Shown here: positions 59,939-64,000 of the stretch, one piece after another
How the letters are laid out: every line of letters starts with the position of its first letter
Position numbering within the stretch: position 1 is the first letter of the stretch
DNA from: Microbacterium gubbeenense DSM 15944
Lineage (GTDB): Bacteria > Actinomycetota > Actinomycetes > Actinomycetales > Microbacteriaceae
Length of the DNA: 64,000 nt
Assembly: GCF_000422745.1 (NCBI RefSeq)
Contig: NZ_AUGQ01000005.1
Location: 62,001 to 126,000 of the forward strand
Direction of reading: 5' to 3'
Program-made: the position numbers and the translations under genes
Notes under the pieces: model-generated
Seen by the model: only the letters and a program-made list of their open reading frames with translations
Databases searched by the model: none
What the model was told of the DNA's origin: nothing

Positions 59939-60202
59939 ATGACCAAAGATGACGGCGGCGCCCCTCCCGTGCGCCGCATCGACCGGATCCTGGCGTTCTC
60001 CTCGCTCGGGATCCTCGTGCTGTCGATCGTGTGCTTCTTCACGACGATCATCGCGACGGCGGTCGGCGTCACGGACTTCACCTCGCCGCTGTGGTACACG
60101 GTGTCGCTGCTTCAGATCGTCGGGCCGATCGTCGCGTTCCTCCTGCTGCTCGCCCTGCTGATCATGAGCTTCATCAGGCGGGGCCGGACCGGCCGAGCGT
60201 GA
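59939..60202 (+). CDS. small two-helix membrane protein
   Basis: 87 residues (or 89 from GTG 59933), not recognised. Two hydrophobic helices (ILAFSSLGILVLSIVCFFTTIIATA and YTVSLLQIVGPIVAFLLLLALLIMSF) with a short outside loop and a basic C-terminal RRGRTGRA. Its stop overlaps the start of the XPB-associated gene (GTGA), so it is the first gene of that operon. Confidence 0.8.
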   Translation: MTKDDGGAPPVRRIDRILAFSSLGILVLSIVCFFTTIIATAVGVTDFTSPLWYTVSLLQIVGPIVAFLLLLALLIMSFIRRGRTGRA

Positions 60203-61887
60203 CGCCCGCGTCCAGCACCGCACAGCGGATGATCGCGGAGCGCCTCGCCGCCGCCGCCGATCACGAGCTCTCGATGCTGTTCGCCGTGCACCGCATCTCG
60301 CCCGGCGCGAACCCCGCGACGTCGTGGCACGACCTGTTCGACGTCACCGAGACCTTCCTGCACGCGGATCACGTCGCGATGGCGCTCTCGCGCGCCGACC
60401 GCGACCTGCTCGCGGATCTGGCGTCCGGCACGCCGCGCCGCACCCTGACGCTGACGGACGACGCGGGCCTGGCGCTCCCGTCCGTCGCCGCGCGCCTCGC
60501 ACAGGAGAACATCTCCCGCGCGGAGAGCTCCTCCCCCGTTTCCGCGGATCCCACAGCGGCCGCGCACGCGGCTGAACGGGCGTTCACGACGCTCACCGCG
60601 CTCGCGGACATCGTCATCGCGACGCTCACGAAGCCCCTTGTGCGCGTGGGATCCGGATCGCTCAGCGCGCTCGAGCGCCGTCGCCTCGCCGACGAGCGCG
60701 TGGCGGGATCGCCCGAAGAGGCCGACCTGCTCGTTCGGCTCGCGTCGGCGACGGGCCTGCTGCGCGCCCAGGACCGGCGGATCGGCGCGACCGACGACGG
60801 ATCCGCGTGGGTGCGGCTCTCGACCGCCGAGCGCTGGGCGATGCTCGCGACGCGGCTGCGCGACGCCCTTCCGCGCGGACTGCGCGACGGCCGCGGCTGG
60901 ATCGACACGAAGAGCTGGCCGGGCGCGTATCCGCTCGATCCGGCCTGGCCCGCCGAGGCGGAGACCTGGCTCGCGTTCGCCCGGCTCGTCGGGCTCATCG
61001 CCGATGCGCACGCGGAGCCGGCGTGGGCCGCCCCGATCCGGCGCGGCGAGGACCCGGATCCGGCGCCCCTCACCGCCCTGATGCCCGGCGAGGTCGACCG
61101 AGTTTTCCTGCAGAACGACCTCACGGCGATCAGCCCGGGGCTGCTCGAGCCCGCGCTCGATGTGCGACTGCGGGGGATGACGACGCGCGAGTCGCACGCT
61201 CAGGCGTCGGCGTACCGCTTCACCGAGGGATCCATCACTCGCGCGCTCAGCACGGGCGAAACGAGCGACGGCATGCGCGAGTTCCTCGCGGAGCTGTCGC
61301 TGACAGGGATCCCGCAGCCGCTCGAGTACCTGATCGGGCGCTCGGCCGACCGCCACGGGCTCGTGCGCGTGGCGGAGGATCCCGCGACGGGCCGCACCGT
61401 CGTGTCCAGCCCCGAGCGCGACCTGCTGCGCACGCTCGAGGTCGATCGCGCGATCGGCGGCCTCGGCCTCTCCGCCAGCGGCGATGCGCTGGTCTCCCGC
61501 GCGTCGCGCGACGTGGTGTTCTGGGCGCTCACCGATGCACGGTACCCCGCGATCGCGCTGAACGACGACGGATCCGTCGCCCACGCCGAGCGCCACGGCG
61601 TGGTCGCATCCGGCGACGACGATGACGCGTACGCGGGCCTGATCGCCCGGTTGCGCGACGCGCACGGCGAGGGATCCGACCGCGCCTGGCTCGAGCGCGA
61701 GCTCGACGCCGCGATCCGCGAGAAGACCGCACTCGTGGTCGCGATCCGGATGCCCGACGGATCCGAGCGCGAACTGACGCTCGAGCCGACCGGGCTCGGC
61801 GGCGGGCGCCTGCGCGGCCGCGACGCCGCGGCCGAGGTCGAGCGCACGCTGCCCGTCGGGCTGATCGCCTCGGTTCGGCCGCTCTGA
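60199..61887 (+). CDS. helicase-associated (XPB/Ssl2-like) protein
   Basis: 562 residues from GTG 60199. The C-terminal third carries the Helicase_C_3/XPB-associated pattern: AYRFTEGSITRALSTGETSDGMREFLAEL, PQPLEYLIGRSADRHGLVRV and a final small beta domain (TALVVAIRMPDGSERELTLEPTGLGGGRLRG) like a WYL-type ending. No Walker motifs are present, so it is not itself a motor. It is followed 29 nt later by the bacterial XPB helicase, and the pair is found together in actinobacteria. Probably a partner in DNA repair or transcription. Confidence 0.85.
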   Translation: MTPASSTAQRMIAERLAAAADHELSMLFAVHRISPGANPATSWHDLFDVTETFLHADHVAMALSRADRDLLADLASGTPRRTLTLTDDAGLALPSVAARLAQENISRAESSSPVSADPTAAAHAAERAFTTLTALADIVIATLTKPLVRVGSGSLSALERRRLADERVAGSPEEADLLVRLASATGLLRAQDRRIGATDDGSAWVRLSTAERWAMLATRLRDALPRGLRDGRGWIDTKSWPGAYPLDPAWPAEAETWLAFARLVGLIADAHAEPAWAAPIRRGEDPDPAPLTALMPGEVDRVFLQNDLTAISPGLLEPALDVRLRGMTTRESHAQASAYRFTEGSITRALSTGETSDGMREFLAELSLTGIPQPLEYLIGRSADRHGLVRVAEDPATGRTVVSSPERDLLRTLEVDRAIGGLGLSASGDALVSRASRDVVFWALTDARYPAIALNDDGSVAHAERHGVVASGDDDDAYAGLIARLRDAHGEGSDRAWLERELDAAIREKTALVVAIRMPDGSERELTLEPTGLGGGRLRGRDAAAEVERTLPVGLIASVRPL

Positions 61888-61902
61888 CCCCCGCGGGGCG
61901 CG

Positions 61903-61908
61903 TAGAAT
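61903..61908 (+). promoter_or_regulatory. -10 element for XPB gene, leaderless type
   Basis: Consensus-like TAGAAT sits 8 nt before the ATG at 61917, suggesting an internal promoter in addition to read-through from the preceding gene. Confidence 0.5.
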
Positions 61909-61916
61909 TGACAGCT

Positions 61917-63557
61917 ATGTCTGACGGGCCTCTGATTGTGCAAAGCGACCGCACGGTGCTGCTCGAGGTCGCCCATCCCGATGCCGAGACCGCGCGCCAC
62001 GAGCTCGCGGTCTTCGCGGAGTTGGAGCGCGCCCCCGAGCACATCCACACGTACCGCATCACGCGCCTCGGTCTGTGGAACGCGCGCGCCGCCGGCCACA
62101 CGGCCGATGACATGCTTCAGACGCTCGACCGCTTCACGCGCTTTCCCGTGCCGCCGTCGGTGTCGACCGACCTGCGCGAGACCGTCGGACGATACGGACG
62201 CCTCACGATCGAGCGGAGCGACGAGGGCGAGCTGCTCCTGCGCTCGACGGATCGCGCGGTGATCGCGGAGGTGTCTCGCAACAAGCGGATCCAGAACCTG
62301 CTCGTCGGGCATCCGGATCCCGATAGTTTCGTCATCGACGCGTGGGCGCGCGGGCAGATCAAGCAGGAGCTGCTGAAGATCGGCTGGCCCGCCGAGGACC
62401 TCGCGGGCTACACACCGGGAACGCCGCACGAGATCGGGCTCGACGACGCCGATTGGCACCTGCGCCCCTACCAGCAGGAGGCCGTCGACACGTTCGCACG
62501 GGACGGATCCGGGGTCGTCGTGCTGCCCTGCGGCGCGGGCAAGACGCTCGTCGGCGCGGGCGCGATGGCGCAGACGAAGACGACGACGCTCGTGCTCGTG
62601 ACGAACACCGTCTCCGCCCGGCAGTGGCGTGACGAACTGCTGAAGCGTACGACGCTGACGCCCGAAGAGATCGGCGAGTACTCAGGTCAGGTCAAGGAGA
62701 TCAAGCCCGTCACGATCGCGACCTACCAGATCCTGACGGCGAAGCGGAAGGGCGAGTACGCGCACCTCGACGTGCTCAACGCCCTCGACTGGGGCCTCAT
62801 CGTCTACGACGAGGTGCACCTGCTGCCGGCGCCGGTGTTCAAGCTGACGGCCGACCTGCAGGCGCGCCGCCGCCTCGGCCTGACCGCCACGCTCGTGCGC
62901 GAGGACGGCCGCGAGGGCGACGTGTTCAGCCTCATCGGCCCGAAGCGCTACGACGCGCCGTGGAAGCAGATCGAGCAGCAGGGATACATCTCCCCCGCCG
63001 CCTGTTACGAGGTGCGCGTGGATCTCCCCGCCGACGAGCGGCTCGAGTACGCCGCCGCGGCCGACGACCAGCGCTACCGGCTCGCCGCGACCGCACCGGC
63101 GAAGATCGACGCAGTGCGCGACATCGTCGCCCGCCATGACGGCGAGCAGGTCCTCGTGATCGGGCAGTACCTCGACCAGCTGCAGGAGCTCAGCGACGCG
63201 CTCGACGCGCCGCAGATCAACGGATCCACGCCCGTCGACGAGCGCGAGCAGCTCTTCCACGCGTTCCGCGACGGATCCGTGAAGCTGCTCGTCGTGTCGA
63301 AGGTCGCGAACTTCTCGATCGACCTCCCGGAGGCGTCCGTCGCGATCCAGGTCTCGGGTTCCTTCGGCTCGCGCCAGGAGGAGGCACAGAGGCTCGGGCG
63401 GCTGCTGCGCCCGAAGACGAACGGCCACACCGCGAGCTTCTACACGCTCATCGCGCGCGACACGGTCGACCAGGAGTTCGCGCAGAACCGCCAGCGGTTC
63501 CTCGCGGAGCAGGGGTACAGCTACACGATCCTGGATGCGGTGGAACAGGCGGCTTAG
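61917..63557 (+). CDS. DNA repair helicase, bacterial XPB
   Basis: 546 residues, SF2 3'-5' helicase. An N-terminal damage-recognition-like region (GPLIVQSDRTVLLEVAH) precedes RecA domain 1 with Walker A LPCGAGKTLVGA, motif Ib and DEVH box VYDEVHLLPAPVFKL, then RecA 2 with LVIGQYLDQLQEL, VSKVANFSIDLPEASVAIQVSG and motif VI QRLGRLLRPK. All catalytic motifs are intact. Homologous to eukaryotic XPB of TFIIH; the bacterial role is probably DNA repair. A nuclease partner (Bax1) is not seen here. Confidence 0.94.
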   Translation: MSDGPLIVQSDRTVLLEVAHPDAETARHELAVFAELERAPEHIHTYRITRLGLWNARAAGHTADDMLQTLDRFTRFPVPPSVSTDLRETVGRYGRLTIERSDEGELLLRSTDRAVIAEVSRNKRIQNLLVGHPDPDSFVIDAWARGQIKQELLKIGWPAEDLAGYTPGTPHEIGLDDADWHLRPYQQEAVDTFARDGSGVVVLPCGAGKTLVGAGAMAQTKTTTLVLVTNTVSARQWRDELLKRTTLTPEEIGEYSGQVKEIKPVTIATYQILTAKRKGEYAHLDVLNALDWGLIVYDEVHLLPAPVFKLTADLQARRRLGLTATLVREDGREGDVFSLIGPKRYDAPWKQIEQQGYISPAACYEVRVDLPADERLEYAAAADDQRYRLAATAPAKIDAVRDIVARHDGEQVLVIGQYLDQLQELSDALDAPQINGSTPVDEREQLFHAFRDGSVKLLVVSKVANFSIDLPEASVAIQVSGSFGSRQEEAQRLGRLLRPKTNGHTASFYTLIARDTVDQEFAQNRQRFLAEQGYSYTILDAVEQAA

Positions 63558-63623
63558 AGGCCTCCGCACCCATCGATTCCGCCCTTTGCGGCCGAAATCA
63601 ACCACACCGGGTGCATTCATCGA

Positions 63624-63629
63624 CATAAT
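63624..63629 (+). promoter_or_regulatory. possible -10 element of response-regulator gene
   Basis: CATAAT lies 6 nt before the ATG at 63636; GGGG also precedes that start, so leaderless or led initiation is possible. Confidence 0.35.
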
Positions 63630-63635
63630 GGGGAC

Positions 63636-64000
63636 ATGACCGCACCGCGCATTCTCGTAGTCGACGACGAGCCCAATATCCGCGATCTCCTGTCCCAGAG
63701 CCTGCGATTCGCAGGATTCCAGGTCAGGACCGTCATCAACGGCGCCCAGACGATCTCCGCCGTGCTCGAGGAGGAGCCCGACCTGATCGTCCTCGACGTC
63801 ATGCTTCCCGACATGAACGGGTTCAGCGTCACCAAGCGTCTCCGCGACGCGGGCTACACGGCCCCGATCATCTTCCTCACCGCCAAGGACGAGACGGAAG
63901 ACAAGATCAAGGGCCTGAACGTCGGCGGCGACGACTACGTCACCAAGCCGTTCAGCCTCGACGAGATCGTCGCCCGGATCCAGGCCGTGCTGCGTCGCAC
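63636..64000 (+). CDS. OmpR-family response regulator, 3' end outside window
   Basis: The first 121 codons are an intact receiver domain: Asp pair in LVVDDEPNIRDLL, phospho-Asp in LIVLDVMLPDMNGFS, Thr in FLTAKDE and Lys in YVTKPFSLDEIVARI. Sequence style matches TcrA/MprA/PrrA-type regulators; the winged-helix DNA-binding domain and the partner kinase should lie to the right of the window. ATG 63636 is used. Confidence 0.9.
   Translation, partial: MTAPRILVVDDEPNIRDLLSQSLRFAGFQVRTVINGAQTISAVLEEEPDLIVLDVMLPDMNGFSVTKRLRDAGYTAPIIFLTAKDETEDKIKGLNVGGDDYVTKPFSLDEIVARIQAVLRR

Overview
The window is about 64 kb of dense, high-GC (roughly 70% by eye) actinobacterial chromosome. Gene content and protein style point to Microbacteriaceae, close to Microbacterium: a fused kgd-type 2-oxoglutarate dehydrogenase, SigR/RsrA, Lsr2, a DtxR/IdeR regulator, DUF3027, bacterial XPB helicase, and a large helicase-nuclease of the type first named in Microbacterium testaceum. 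Genes sit tightly, with many ATGA or GTGA start/stop overlaps and many apparently leaderless starts. I see no prophage, insertion sequence, CRISPR array or rRNA operon. Two tRNA genes are present: Ala-CGC and Arg-CCT.

Layout, left to right. 1-5.6 kb: the end of an alpha/beta hydrolase, then a five-gene Dpp/Opp-type peptide ABC importer. 5.6-8.3 kb: an M23 peptidase with a Pro/Thr tail, uracil-DNA glycosylase and a short-chain dehydrogenase. 8.4-11 kb: methionine synthesis by direct sulfhydrylation (metY, metX), with a perfect AT-rich inverted repeat between them. 11-15.8 kb: MFS exporter, thiamine-binding-type protein, GT87 mannosyltransferase-like protein, NAD(P)HX dehydratase and an old-yellow-enzyme reductase. 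15.9-22.1 kb: kgd and two tandem CNNM/CBS proteins. 22.1-26.8 kb: SigR-RsrA-acetyltransferase facing aroA-rsgA.

26.9-31.6 kb: a DUF222/HNH endonuclease whose frame continues past its stop, then Bcp peroxiredoxin, a TetR regulator, a CDF exporter and a J-domain protein. 31.6-34.3 kb: molybdenum operon moaE-modA-modB-modC, ending in the J-domain gene. 34.3-38.3 kb: a NarL-type two-component system and an MMPL transporter. 38.5-41.3 kb: a small membrane protein, glutaminase-STAS, a PEP mutase/isocitrate lyase family enzyme and tRNA-Ala. 41.4-47 kb: a coiled-coil membrane protein, PoxB, RimJ-like acetyltransferase, GalU, then 5-formyl-THF cyclo-ligase, FmdB and MscL. 47-51.6 kb: a 1,209-residue helicase-nuclease with degenerate ATPase motifs plus a coupled 62-residue gene, facing a 3-methyladenine glycosylase.

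51.7-54.6 kb: acetate symporter ActP with DUF485, divergent from a RamA-like GAF-LuxR regulator across a strong palindrome. 54.7-59.8 kb: tRNA-Arg, Lsr2, HNH protein, second M23 peptidase, DtxR regulator, SerC, DUF3027 and cold-shock protein. 59.9-64 kb: a small membrane protein, an XPB-associated protein, XPB helicase and the start of an OmpR-type response regulator cut by the window edge.

Most of the region is conserved housekeeping. The items best worth follow-up are the helicase-nuclease with its tiny partner, the J-domain/NERD-like protein riding on the molybdate operon, the interrupted HNH gene, the 22-bp perfect inverted repeat at 9721-9777, and strong genome-wide excess of the hexamer GGATCC. 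Coordinates of starts are my choice where several codons are possible; all functional calls come from reading the sequence and from family knowledge, not from database searches.
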